The position numbers were made by a program, and so were the translations under genes. DNA of 64,000 bases, from contig DATAGZ010000022.1 of NCBI GenBank assembly GCA_036263455.1, positions 202,532 through 266,531 on the forward strand, in the 5' to 3' direction. Positions 8,600 to 20,226 of the stretch are shown one piece after another. Below the pieces are notes generated by a model. It was not told where the DNA came from. It saw only the letters and a list, made by a program, of their open reading frames with translations, and ran no database searches. The DNA is from DATAGZ01 sp036263455. GTDB lineage: Bacteria > Pseudomonadota > Alphaproteobacteria > Dongiales > Dongiaceae. Positions within the stretch are counted from its first letter, which is position 1. Every line of letters begins with the position of its first letter.

Positions 8600-9487
8600 C
8601 TAGGACCAGTCCAGATTCCAGAGGCGGTAATAGGCTTGCCTATCCTGCCATTGCGGGTCTGACTGAACATGGAGAAACAAATGCACCGGCCGGCCGAGCA
8701 AGCCGTGCAATTCTCGTTGCGCCGCTTCCCGGATCCGCTTGATCGTCTTGCCTTGTGCCCCCAGAACGATCCCGCGCTGGCTATCGCGCGCCACAACGAT
8801 CCGCACCTGGATCTTGACGCTGCCGTTCTGAAAATTTTCCCAGGTCTCGGGTTCCACCGCGAGCTCGTAGGGAACTTCTTGGTGAAGATTACGGAATAGA
8901 TGTTCGCGAACGATCTCGGCGCTAAGCAGGCGTTCCGGCATATCGGTAAGCTGGTCCTCGGGATAATGAAACGGGCCGGCAGGCAGGCGTTCACGCAGCG
9001 CGGCCAGCAGATCGGCCGTTCCATCTCCGGTTACGGCAGAGATCATGAAAATTTCCTCGGCGATCCCAGTGGCCTCGATATCGGCGGCAAGCGCGAGCAG
9101 GTGCGGCTTGGGGGCGACGTCCACCTTGTTGAGAACGATGATCGCGGTTTGGCCGCGCTTCTTGAGCTCCTCGATAATCGGCAGGCTCATCGAGAGATCC
9201 TTGCGGCTCGCATCGATGAGAAGCACGATCACATCTGCGTCGCCCGCCCCGGACCAGGCCGCCGCGACCATCGCACGATCCAACCTGCGCCGTGGCGCGA
9301 AAATTCCGGGCGTATCGACGAAGATGAACTGCGCGTCGTCCTTGACCAAGATGCCCAAAATGCGGTTCCGGGTCGTTTGCGGCTTGGGCGAAACGATCGT
9401 CACCTTGGAACCGGTCAGCCGGTTGATCAGCGTGGACTTCCCCGCATTTGGCGCACCCAAAACAGCGATGAACCCGCATCGGCTCAT
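8600..9487 (-). CDS. era: GTPase Era
   Basis: Era, 295 aa, an essential GTPase that binds 16S rRNA during 30S maturation. The G domain shows G1 GAPNAGKST, G3 DTPG and G4 NKVD, and the C-terminal KH domain carries LGAQGKTIKRIREAAQREL. The start MSRCGFIAVLG at 9487 forms an ATGA overlap with the rnc stop; upstream in-frame sequence is not Era-like. It is the last gene of lepB-rnc-era, an operon order conserved in many proteobacteria. Confidence 0.96.
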   Translation of the reverse strand: MSRCGFIAVLGAPNAGKSTLINRLTGSKVTIVSPKPQTTRNRILGILVKDDAQFIFVDTPGIFAPRRRLDRAMVAAAWSGAGDADVIVLLIDASRKDLSMSLPIIEELKKRGQTAIIVLNKVDVAPKPHLLALAADIEATGIAEEIFMISAVTGDGTADLLAALRERLPAGPFHYPEDQLTDMPERLLSAEIVREHLFRNLHQEVPYELAVEPETWENFQNGSVKIQVRIVVARDSQRGIVLGAQGKTIKRIREAAQRELHGLLGRPVHLFLHVQSDPQWQDRQAYYRLWNLDWS

Positions 9488-10161
9488 GAATTGGTCACGC
9501 TTGACAGCAATTTCTTGGCCGCTTCCTGTTCGGCAATGCGCTTGGACTTTCCCTGAGCCGTCGCAGGCCCGTAGCCGGGCAGGCTCACCTCGATGGTGAA
9601 GGTCAGATCGTGCGCCGGTCCTGCCGTGCCTAGCAAGCGGTAATTCGGCAAGGGAAGACCCCGCCCCTGCGCCCATTCCTGCAGGCCGGTCTTGGCATCC
9701 TGCGGGGGCCGCGCGTCGCTCTCCAGGAGCGGACGCCAATAGCGCTCGATAAAACGGCGCGCCTCCGCAAACCCCCCGTCGCGATAAATGGCTCCGATGA
9801 GCGCCTCGCACGCATCGCCGAGAATGACGTTATTTTTCCGCCCGCCCGCCTCGGCCTCGCCATGCGACAGGATGAGGTAATCTCCAAGCCGGATTGTTCG
9901 TGCGATTTCCGCGCAGCTTTCCATGCGCACGAGCGCCGCGAGCCGCCGCGCCATTGCCCCCTCGTTTTCCTGCGGATAGTGCTCATAAAGCAGGTCGGCG
10001 ATCACGAGGCCGAGGACCCGGTCTCCGAGAAATTCCAGGCGTTGATAATCTCCCTGGGAGCGGCCGACGCTGGCATGGGTGAGGGCGAGGCGCAACAGAT
10101 CCTGGTTGCGGAAGACATAGCCAATGTCCTCCCCGAGCCGCTGAGGATCATCGCTCGTCAT
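9484..10161 (-). CDS. rnc: Ribonuclease III
   Basis: RNase III, 225 aa, cleaves double-stranded RNA in rRNA and mRNA processing. The catalytic signature RLEFLGDRVLGLVIADLLY and the second acidic site GDACEALIGAIYRDGG are visible, followed by a C-terminal dsRNA-binding domain (KTGLQEWAQGRGLPLPNY to EQEAAKKLL). The ATG at 10161 forms an ATGA overlap with the lepB stop and gives MTSDDPQRLGEDIGYVF; an in-frame ATG at 10188 would add nine residues. Its stop is coupled to era in the same way. Confidence 0.95.
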   Translation of the reverse strand: MTSDDPQRLGEDIGYVFRNQDLLRLALTHASVGRSQGDYQRLEFLGDRVLGLVIADLLYEHYPQENEGAMARRLAALVRMESCAEIARTIRLGDYLILSHGEAEAGGRKNNVILGDACEALIGAIYRDGGFAEARRFIERYWRPLLESDARPPQDAKTGLQEWAQGRGLPLPNYRLLGTAGPAHDLTFTIEVSLPGYGPATAQGKSKRIAEQEAAKKLLSSVTNS

Positions 10162-10967
10162 CGGACGAGGAGCAGAAGGCGCCGCCATCGCACTGCCGAG
10201 ATCCAGCTCGCCGGATTGATCCAGCGTGCCTCTGGCCCGTAGGACCAGAAAAGGATCTGGGCCGGACCGATCAGATTCTCGCGGGGGACGAATCCTACCG
10301 GCGAGAGTAGGCCGTTATCGCGCAGGATCGTATGGTCGAAATCCAACGTGCCGTAGCTGAACCCCCCAGGCGCGCGTGAATCGCTGGAATTGTCGCGATT
10401 GTCGCCCATCATGAAATAATGATCGGCAGGCACCTCGAATATCGGTGTATTGTCGAGCGGGCCTTCATCACCCTGGGATTCGAGAACCCGATGGCGCACA
10501 CCGTTAGGCAGGGTCTCGATATACTGGGGAACTCCCGGAGCGGCGGAATTGTCGGGATCGACATAATCGGCGATACGCTCGCGCATAACCGGCTGGTCGT
10601 TGATATAGAGCACGCCGCTTTTCATCTGGATACGGTCGCCAGGCAGGCCGATGACGCGCTTGATATAGTCGGTATCCGGTTGGCCGGGAGGCCGAAAAAC
10701 CACTACGTCGCCCCGGACCGGCGCGCCAAAGCCGATCCGGCCAGAAAATGGAATAGCCGCAAAGGGAAAGGAAAAGCGGCTGTAGCCATAGGAGAATTTG
10801 GTCACGAACAGATAATCCCCCACCAAAAGCGAGGGGATCATCGAGCCCGATGGGATATTGAATGGTTCCACCAGTAAAGAACGAATGACGATTGCGATGA
10901 TTCCCGCCCAGATAAGCGTCTTCATCATTTCCCAGATATCGCGGAAATCGCCCTTTTTCTGGCGCAT
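10158..10967 (-). CDS. lepB: Signal peptidase I
   Basis: LepB, 269 aa, the membrane peptidase that removes Sec signal peptides. One N-terminal membrane segment (about residues 14-30) precedes the catalytic serine in PSGSMIPSLLVGDYLF. The catalytic lysine is in DTDYIKRVIGLPGDRI, and the box E sequence MMGDNRDNSSDSR is intact. It heads the lepB-rnc-era operon. A perfect TTGACA -35 hexamer on the minus strand at 11021-11026 may belong to its promoter, though the matching -10 is weak. acpS, often found beside this cluster in relatives, lies about 49 kb away. Confidence 0.96.
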   Translation of the reverse strand: MRQKKGDFRDIWEMMKTLIWAGIIAIVIRSLLVEPFNIPSGSMIPSLLVGDYLFVTKFSYGYSRFSFPFAAIPFSGRIGFGAPVRGDVVVFRPPGQPDTDYIKRVIGLPGDRIQMKSGVLYINDQPVMRERIADYVDPDNSAAPGVPQYIETLPNGVRHRVLESQGDEGPLDNTPIFEVPADHYFMMGDNRDNSSDSRAPGGFSYGTLDFDHTILRDNGLLSPVGFVPRENLIGPAQILFWSYGPEARWINPASWISAVRWRRLLLLVR

Positions 10968-11100
10968 GGACTTCCCTTACGTTCGCAATAGCGGCGGATG
11001 AAGCCAGCCTGGACGGCGCTTGTCAACCGCCTAATCCACCCTTGCCCTTTGCGGATGCGAAAGCTACTACTGAGGCCATTTACAGCAACGCGTGGATCGT

Positions 11101-14100
11101 ATGGACGGAACGCAGTTACCGGTTTTGGCTTTGGCGCACGGATTGGCTTTCGAGGACCTCTATCAACCGGAGGGATTACAGAAACTTGACAGGATTTTCC
11201 TGGATGAGTTGGATTCCGATTTGGCCCGGAAGCTCGAGGAAGCGCGCGCCCAACCGCCCCATGGGAAAGCGGAATCCGAGCTCATTCTCGCGCTTGCACC
11301 CCATCTAGAGGATTTCCTCGCGCATCTCTTCGGCATCGGCCCGGAGATGCGCGCGTTACAGGGCGAGCATCACACACTCGCCCCGCTTTACGAATGCAAA
11401 CGGCTCTTCGTCCAGCGCCACGCCCTGAAGAGTCACAAGCCTGAAGAGGCCGCGGCGTTCGATGGCGAGGCACTGCGCGCCGGCCTGCAGAAGCATCTCG
11501 GCGAGAATTTCGACGAGCTCGGCTTCGCCCGCCAGATCCTGCAATGGAATACGGAACCCACGCGCCATGCGCAAGAGCTGGCCTTGGCGGCGCAATATGC
11601 CGCCTGGGCGGTCTTTTCCCCGGCGGGAAAAGACCGGCACGGCAAAGGTATTCTTTTCAAGGCGCCGCGCAAGCTCGACCCTCTGCATCTCGTGGCGACG
11701 GAACTCACCGTCGAGAATGGCGTCGCCAGCCACCGTCTCGCCCCTTCGCACTGGCGCAGGCGCGAAGGCTTTGCGCTGACCGATCCGGGAACCGATCTGA
11801 AGGGTGCGCTCGATCAGGCAAATTACTGCATCTGGTGCCATCACCAAGGCAAGGATTCCTGCTCGAAAGGCTTCAAGGAAAAAGATGGCACTTTCAAGAA
11901 AAGCACCTTCGGCGTGACACTTGCAGGCTGTCCGCTCGAAGAAAAAATTTCCGAGATGCATTCCCTCAAGGCTCAGGGTATTCCCTTAGGCGCATTGGCC
12001 GTCGCGATCGTCGATAACCCGATGGTCGCGGCCACGGGACATCGGATCTGCAACGATTGCATGAAAGCCTGCATCTACCAAAAGCAGGAGCCGGTCGATA
12101 TTCCGCAGGCCGAGACGCGGACCCTCAAGGACATTCTCTCCCTGCCCTGGGGTTTTGAGATCTATTCCCTGCTCACCCGCTGGAATCCCCTGAACTTCCG
12201 CACGCCTTATGCCAAGAGTGCGAGCGGAAAGAAGGTCCTGGTCGTCGGACTCGGCCCGGCCGGCTATACACTTGCCCACTATCTTCTCAACGATGGCCAC
12301 CATGTGGTCGCGGTGGACGGGTTGAAAATCGAGCCTCTGCCGGAATCGCTGAGCGGCGTTCGCGCCGACGGCGGGCGGGCGCAGATGAAGCCGATCCATA
12401 ATGTATCCGAGTTGCGCGAGAATCTCGATAAAAGGGTGCAGGCCGGTTTCGGCGGCGTCGCTGAATATGGCATCACCGTACGTTGGGACAAAAATTTCCT
12501 GAAACTGATCCGCCTGCTGCTGGAGCGGCGGTCGTCCTTCGCGATGATAGGCGGCGTCCGCTTCGGTGGCACGCTGACCGCCGAACAGGCCTTCGCCATG
12601 GGTTTCGACCATATCGCCTTGTGCTTGGGCGCGGGCAAGCCGACGCTGCTGTCCCTGCCGGGTGGCCTGTCCCGCGGCGTGCGCATGGCCTCGGACTTCT
12701 TGATGGCGCTGCAGCTGACGGGTGCTGCGCGCGATGAATCGATTGCGAGCCTGCAGCTGCGTCTCCCCGCCGTCGTCATCGGCGGCGGATTGACCGCCAT
12801 CGATACCGCCACCGAAGCCATGGCCTATTACCCGGTCCAGGTGGAGAAATTCCTGCGCCGCTATGAGGCACTGACCCTAGACAAGGGCGAGAGAGACGTT
12901 CTGGCGAGCGACGATCTGGAAGAGCGCGCCATCGCCCAGGAATATGTAGCCCACGCCCGCGCTCTGCGCGCCGAGCGTGCACGCGCCGAAGCGGCCGGAG
13001 AAAAGCCGGACTTCGCGCGCCTGATCAATGAATGGGGCGGCGTGACCGTTGCCTATCGGCGGCGCCTGATCGACGCGCCGTCTTACACGCTCAACCACGA
13101 GGAAATAGAAAAGGCACTCGAAGAGGGCATTCGATTCGCCGAAAATATTACGCCGAGCCGGATCGACACCGATTCTTATGGCCACGCGGAAAAGCTTCAT
13201 TGCGTTGACAGCGAGGGGGCAACCCATATCCTGCCGGCGCGGGCGATTCTCGTGGCGGCCGGCACGCGGCCCAACACCGTGCTTGCGCGCGAGGAACCCG
13301 ATGATTTCCCGCTCGATGGCAACTATTTCCGCGCTATCGATCTCGAGGGGCATCTCACCACCCCCGAGCGGGTATCCAAGCCCGGGACGGTCCATGTGCT
13401 GCATGCGATCCGACCGGATGGACGCGCCATCAGTTTCTTCGGCGATCTGCATCCCTCCTTTGCCGGCAACGTGGTCAAGGCGATGGGCAGCGCTAAGCAG
13501 GGCTGGCCGGTCCTTGCGCGCGCGCTGGCTCGCATCCAGCCGGCGAGTGCCGAACCCGGCAACGCCTTTTTGACGCGCGTGAACCAGGGCTTGCGGCCTC
13601 GGGTGAAGATGGTGCACCGCTTGACCCCGACGATCGCCGAAATCGTGATCGAGGCACCGTACGCGGCGCGCAATTTCAAGCCGGGAGAATTCTACCGCTT
13701 GCAGAACTTCGAGAGCCTCGCTTCCCGCACGCCGGAGACGATCCTCGCCATGGAAGGCCTGGCCTTGACCGGTGCCTGGACCGATCCCGACAAGGGCTTG
13801 GTGGGCTTGATCGTGCTGGAGATGGGCGGCTCTTCCGATCTATGCATGCAGCTCAAGCCCGGCGAACCCGTCATCCTGATGGGGCCGACCGGCGCCCCCA
13901 CTCATATTCCCCAGGGAGAAACCGTGCTACTCGCCGGAGGCGGCCTCGGCAACGCCGTGCTCTTTTCGATTGGCAAGGCGTTGCGCGCAGCGGGCTGCCG
14001 GGTGTTGTATTTCGCCGGATATAAAAAGCTCGAGGATCGCTACAAAGTCGCGGATATCGAAGCCGCTGCCGATTGTGTGGTCTGGGCCTCCGACCAAGAG

Positions 14101-14568
14101 CCAGGTTTCGCGCCCGACCGCAAGCAGGACCTCTCTTTTACCGGAAACATCGTGGCGGCCATGGTTGCCTATGCCAAGGGCGAGCTCGGACCGGTCTCCA
14201 TTCCGCTGCAGGAGGCAGACCGCATCATCGCCATCGGTTCGGATGGCATGATGGCGGCGGTGGCGCGCGCGCGTCACGAGGTGCTCAAGCCGTTTCTCAA
14301 GCCCAGCCATTGCGCGATCGGCTCGATCAATTCACCGATGCAATGCATGATGAAGGAGATTTGCGCGCAATGCCTGCAAACCCATCGTGATCCGGTATCT
14401 GGCCAGGAAACGGTGGTCTTTTCCTGTTTCAACCAGGACCAGCCCCTCGATCAGGTTGATTGGCCCAGCCTGCGCCAGCGGTTGAAACAGAATTCGGTGC
14501 AGGAGAAACTAACGGCGCAATGGCTGCGCCGAGAGATGGAACGTCTCGCCTTGGGATCTCGCCCCTAG
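11101..14568 (+). CDS. Large GltD/PyrK-like FAD/Fe-S oxidoreductase
   Basis: 1,155-aa multidomain flavoprotein. The N-terminal third has cysteine clusters (YCIWCHHQGKDSC, GCPLEEK, RICNDCMKAC) resembling the two [4Fe-4S] sites of GltD-type proteins. The middle has an FAD-binding VVGLGPAGYTLAHYL near residue 380, a second dinucleotide site AVVIGGGLTAIDTATEA near 560 and VAAGTRPNTVL. The C-terminal third resembles a ferredoxin-reductase/PyrK module, with FKPGEFYRLQNF, LLAGGGLGNAVLFSIGKAL and a CMMKEICAQC...FSC cluster. It probably moves electrons from NAD(P)H to an unknown acceptor. The ATG at 11101 is preferred to a GTG at 11092, but no clear ribosome-binding site is seen. Confidence 0.8.
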   Translation: MDGTQLPVLALAHGLAFEDLYQPEGLQKLDRIFLDELDSDLARKLEEARAQPPHGKAESELILALAPHLEDFLAHLFGIGPEMRALQGEHHTLAPLYECKRLFVQRHALKSHKPEEAAAFDGEALRAGLQKHLGENFDELGFARQILQWNTEPTRHAQELALAAQYAAWAVFSPAGKDRHGKGILFKAPRKLDPLHLVATELTVENGVASHRLAPSHWRRREGFALTDPGTDLKGALDQANYCIWCHHQGKDSCSKGFKEKDGTFKKSTFGVTLAGCPLEEKISEMHSLKAQGIPLGALAVAIVDNPMVAATGHRICNDCMKACIYQKQEPVDIPQAETRTLKDILSLPWGFEIYSLLTRWNPLNFRTPYAKSASGKKVLVVGLGPAGYTLAHYLLNDGHHVVAVDGLKIEPLPESLSGVRADGGRAQMKPIHNVSELRENLDKRVQAGFGGVAEYGITVRWDKNFLKLIRLLLERRSSFAMIGGVRFGGTLTAEQAFAMGFDHIALCLGAGKPTLLSLPGGLSRGVRMASDFLMALQLTGAARDESIASLQLRLPAVVIGGGLTAIDTATEAMAYYPVQVEKFLRRYEALTLDKGERDVLASDDLEERAIAQEYVAHARALRAERARAEAAGEKPDFARLINEWGGVTVAYRRRLIDAPSYTLNHEEIEKALEEGIRFAENITPSRIDTDSYGHAEKLHCVDSEGATHILPARAILVAAGTRPNTVLAREEPDDFPLDGNYFRAIDLEGHLTTPERVSKPGTVHVLHAIRPDGRAISFFGDLHPSFAGNVVKAMGSAKQGWPVLARALARIQPASAEPGNAFLTRVNQGLRPRVKMVHRLTPTIAEIVIEAPYAARNFKPGEFYRLQNFESLASRTPETILAMEGLALTGAWTDPDKGLVGLIVLEMGGSSDLCMQLKPGEPVILMGPTGAPTHIPQGETVLLAGGGLGNAVLFSIGKALRAAGCRVLYFAGYKKLEDRYKVADIEAAADCVVWASDQEPGFAPDRKQDLSFTGNIVAAMVAYAKGELGPVSIPLQEADRIIAIGSDGMMAAVARARHEVLKPFLKPSHCAIGSINSPMQCMMKEICAQCLQTHRDPVSGQETVVFSCFNQDQPLDQVDWPSLRQRLKQNSVQEKLTAQWLRREMERLALGSRP

Positions 14569-14602
14569 GCAGATTCGGTTTTAGCGAAAGCCGGGACCGG
14601 CG

Positions 14603-17257
<2,655 letters not shown>

Positions 17258-17314
17258 ATTTCGCTTCTCCTCATACGCATGATCTATATTCCGGCTTTTA
17301 CTGTGCGGCGCAAC

Positions 17315-17338
17315 AAAAAAGGGGAGCCGAAGCTCCCC
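17315..17338 (-). terminator. Intrinsic terminator after recA
   Basis: On the minus strand, GGGGAGC and GCTCCCC form a 7-bp GC stem closed by a TTCG tetraloop, followed directly by six T residues. It lies 27 bases after the recA stop and before alaS, so it should end the recA transcript. Confidence 0.9.
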
Positions 17339-17364
17339 TCAAGCAATGGCAACGCTTGAAAAAA

Positions 17365-18435
17365 CTAGGCTTCCGCGGCTTCCCGCTCCTCGCCGTTATC
17401 CATGAGGGCTCCGGCGAGCAGGCCGGCATTCTGGCGGATGGCCTTCTCGATATCCGCCGCTACCGCGGTATGCTCCTTGAGAAAGGCCTTTGTGTTCTCG
17501 CGTCCTTGGCCGATACGCTGGCCTTTATAGGAAAACCAGGTCCCGGATTTTTCGACGACATTCGCCGCCACGCCAAGATCGATCAGTTCGCCCATCTTGG
17601 AAACGCCCTCGCCATACATGATATCGAAATTGACCATCCGGAAAGGCGGAGCGAGCTTGTTCTTGACCACTTTGACGCGGGTCTCGCTGCCCACAACCAC
17701 GTCCTTGTCCTTGATGCTTTTCACGCGACGGATGTCGAGCCGCACGGAGGCATAGAATTTCAGGGCATTTCCGCCCGTCGTCGTCTCGGGATTTCCGAAC
17801 ATGACGCCGATTTTCATGCGGATCTGATTGATGAAGATCACCATGCAGCGCGACCGGGCAATCGATCCGGTCAATTTGCGCAGGGCCTGGCTCATCAGCC
17901 GGGCCTGGAGACCCATGTGCGAATCGCCCATCTCGCCTTCGAGCTCGGCCTTGGGGACGAGGGCCGCTACCGAATCGACGACCAGGACATCGATAGCGCC
18001 CGAACGGACCAGCGTGTCGGCAATCTCCAGCGCCTGTTCCCCTGCGTCCGGCTGGGAAATGAGCAGATCATCGATATTGACCCCGAGCTTCTGGGCGTAA
18101 GAGGGATCGAGGGCATGTTCGGCATCGACGAAGGCGCACGTCCCCCCCAATTTCTGCGCCTCGGCAAGCACATGCAGCGCCAACGTGGTCTTGCCAGAAC
18201 TTTCCGGCCCATAAATCTCGATGATGCGCCCGCGCGGCAGGCCGCCGATTCCAAGCGCGATATCGAGGCCCAGCGAGCCGGTCGATATCACCTCGGTCTC
18301 CACCGCCTGGTCACGCTGGCCGAGCCGCATGACGGATCCCTTGCCGAACGCTTTTTCAATCTGGCCCAGGGCCGCTTCCAATGCTTTGCTCTTTTCCATA
18401 TCGCCTCTGTCGAGCCGCACAATATTCTCGCTCAT
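17365..18435 (-). CDS. recA: Recombinase RecA
   Basis: RecA, 356 aa, the recombination and SOS co-protease ATPase. Walker A is GPESSGKTTLALH, Walker B is LVVDSVAAL, and the DNA-binding loop regions around MGLQARLMSQALRKLTG and FINQIRMKIGVMFGNPETTT are intact. The C-terminus ends in the usual acidic tail. It is monocistronic, with a sigma-70-like promoter and clustered GAAC/GTTC half-sites upstream and an intrinsic terminator downstream. cckA follows upstream in reading order after a 172-base gap. Confidence 0.98.
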   Translation of the reverse strand: MSENIVRLDRGDMEKSKALEAALGQIEKAFGKGSVMRLGQRDQAVETEVISTGSLGLDIALGIGGLPRGRIIEIYGPESSGKTTLALHVLAEAQKLGGTCAFVDAEHALDPSYAQKLGVNIDDLLISQPDAGEQALEIADTLVRSGAIDVLVVDSVAALVPKAELEGEMGDSHMGLQARLMSQALRKLTGSIARSRCMVIFINQIRMKIGVMFGNPETTTGGNALKFYASVRLDIRRVKSIKDKDVVVGSETRVKVVKNKLAPPFRMVNFDIMYGEGVSKMGELIDLGVAANVVEKSGTWFSYKGQRIGQGRENTKAFLKEHTAVAADIEKAIRQNAGLLAGALMDNGEEREAAEA

Positions 18436-18495
18436 CTCGTTCTCTCTCCCTTAGACTAATCCCCTCCCTGTCGCAATCGCTAGGGAGCAAAAATT

Positions 18496-18523
18496 AATGT
18501 ACACGTTTTGTTCCGACCTGCAA
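18496..18523 (-). promoter_or_regulatory. Putative recA promoter
   Basis: On the minus strand a TTGCAG -35 (18518-18523) and TACATT -10 (18496-18501) are separated by 16 bases, about 60 bases upstream of the recA ATG. A GAAC half-site falls in the spacer, so a repressor bound there would block RNA polymerase. Confidence 0.55.
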
Positions 18524-18558
18524 GAAAAAAGTTCAAAAAGCGAACATAAAAATTGTTC
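18510..18558. promoter_or_regulatory. Cluster of GAAC/GTTC half-sites (possible LexA region)
   Basis: Four GAAC/GTTC tetramers lie within 49 bases upstream of recA: GTTC at 18510, a GTTC-N7-GAAC inverted pair at 18531-18545, and GAAC-N9-GTTC at 18542-18558. The usual alphaproteobacterial LexA box is the direct repeat GAAC-N7-GAAC, which is not present exactly, so SOS control is likely from context but the operator form is uncertain. Confidence 0.4.
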
Positions 18559-18607
18559 CCCAATATAATCAAATACTTACAAAAAGAATTGCTGGCAAAC
18601 GTTTTGC

Positions 18608-20203
18608 TCAGATCGCTTCTTTGACCTTCTGGGCCAATTGCGCGAGCGTGAAGGGCTTGAGCAGGAACCAGGTTTCCTCGCCCTGATCGATCTTCCGGCG
18701 AAAATCCTCTTCGGCATAGCCCGACATGAAGACCACCGGTAGCGAGGGACGCCGCTTGCGCAGCTCGCGGATGAGCGTGGGTCCATCGATTCGGGGCATC
18801 ACCACGTCGCTTAAGACGAGGTTGATCTCGTCGAGCTGATGCTCGGCAACTTCGAGCGCGGCCTCGCCGCCGCGCGCTTCCAGAACACGATAGCCTTTAT
18901 TGCGCAGCGCGCGCGCCGCGAACAACCGGACAGCATCCTCGTCCTCGACCAGCAGGATCGTTCCCATGCCCGACAGGTCGCGCGCGAACTCCTCGGCGGG
19001 CGCCATGAGCTGAGGGCCCTGCTCGCGGGCGCGATGGGCCGGCAGATAGAGGCGGAAGATCGTTCCCTTGCCGACTTCGCTCTGCACCGCGACATAGCCG
19101 CCGGTCTGGCGCATGATGCCGTAGACCGTCGAAAGACCCAAACCGGTTCCTGCCCCGGGACTCTTGGTGGAAAAGAACGGCTCGAAGATCCGTCCTACCG
19201 TATCGGGGGGAATGCCGGTGCCGGTATCTTCGATCTCCACCAGCACATAATCGCCTGGCGGCATGACATCGTCTCCGCATCGCTGGGGCAGCTTGATCGC
19301 GACATTCGCGGTACGAATGGTCAATTCCCCCCCGTCCGGCATGGCATCGCGACCGTTAACCACCAGATTGACGATCACTTGCTCCAATTGGCTTTGATCC
19401 GCCCATACCGGAAACACGTCCCGGCCGTGAACGATGGAAAGCTCGATGGTTTCTCCCATCAACCGGCGCAGCAGATGGACAAGGTCGGCGAGAATCTCGG
19501 TGAGCGAAAGGACGCGCGGCTGCAGGGTCTGCTGGCGCGAGAAGGCCAGAAGCTGGCGCACCAGATTGGCGGCACGGTTCGCGCTCTGCTTGATCTGCAT
19601 GATATCGGCGAAGGATTGATCGCCCGCCTTGTGCCGGAGCAGGAGTAAATCGCAGAAGCCGATCATCGCGGTGAGCAGATTATTGAAGTCATGCGCGATG
19701 CCACCGGCGAGGAGGCCTACCGCCTGCATTTTCTGCGATTGCGCAAATTGGGTTTCCAGCCGAGTGAGTTCGGTCGTGTCGATGAAGTGAACGACCCAAC
19801 TGTCATGCATGCCTCCCTCCCCGTGGGCGGCGATATAAGCCACCACGGTATGTTCCGTCGCGCCGACCAGGCGCAGGCGCAGGCTGATTGCGGGCTGCTC
19901 GCCAGAGGTCTGCTTCAGGGAAGCGGCAAGCTGAGCCCGATCCTCGGAATGGACGTAGCCGGTCAAGGGCTTACCCAGGCAATTGGCCGTGCCAATCAAC
20001 GCTTGAAAGGCAGCATTGGTGTTTTCGATATTTCCCTGGCGGTCGAGCAGGACGATCCCGGTCGGCGCCATTGCGAAAAAGCGGCGCAGGTATTTCGGCG
20101 CTTCCCGGCTGATCTGCAATAACCGATACGAGAATACAGACACGGCCAGGACCACGACGGCAATCATGACGGGGAGCGCGAGCCAGATTTCATTCATAAG
20201 CAT
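18608..20203 (-). CDS. cckA: Hybrid histidine kinase CckA (compact form)
   Basis: 531-aa hybrid histidine kinase. One N-terminal membrane segment (about residues 7-27) is followed by one PAS domain (about 38-150), the HisKA H-box GLLAGGIAHDFNNLLTAM with His171, a HATPase domain (VNLVVNGRDAMPDGGEL, EDTGTGIPPD, GTGLGLSTVYGI) and a receiver with Asp466 in LVLSDVVMP. The H-box and organisation match CckA, which phosphorylates CtrA and CpdR through ChpT. Caulobacter CckA is about 690 aa with two membrane segments and two PAS domains, so this is a reduced sensor. It sits after flhB at the end of a flagellar operon, and CtrA-like boxes occur in the same locus. Confidence 0.88.
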   Translation of the reverse strand: MLMNEIWLALPVMIAVVVLAVSVFSYRLLQISREAPKYLRRFFAMAPTGIVLLDRQGNIENTNAAFQALIGTANCLGKPLTGYVHSEDRAQLAASLKQTSGEQPAISLRLRLVGATEHTVVAYIAAHGEGGMHDSWVVHFIDTTELTRLETQFAQSQKMQAVGLLAGGIAHDFNNLLTAMIGFCDLLLLRHKAGDQSFADIMQIKQSANRAANLVRQLLAFSRQQTLQPRVLSLTEILADLVHLLRRLMGETIELSIVHGRDVFPVWADQSQLEQVIVNLVVNGRDAMPDGGELTIRTANVAIKLPQRCGDDVMPPGDYVLVEIEDTGTGIPPDTVGRIFEPFFSTKSPGAGTGLGLSTVYGIMRQTGGYVAVQSEVGKGTIFRLYLPAHRAREQGPQLMAPAEEFARDLSGMGTILLVEDEDAVRLFAARALRNKGYRVLEARGGEAALEVAEHQLDEINLVLSDVVMPRIDGPTLIRELRKRRPSLPVVFMSGYAEEDFRRKIDQGEETWFLLKPFTLAQLAQKVKEAI

Positions 20204-20226
20204 GAGTGTACCGTGGGTGTCTTCAT

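Noticed and set aside
18510..18545. Standard GAAC-N7-GAAC LexA box upstream of recA
   Set aside because: No exact direct repeat was found on either strand; only inverted or wider-spaced half-sites are present, so it is reported only as a possible region.
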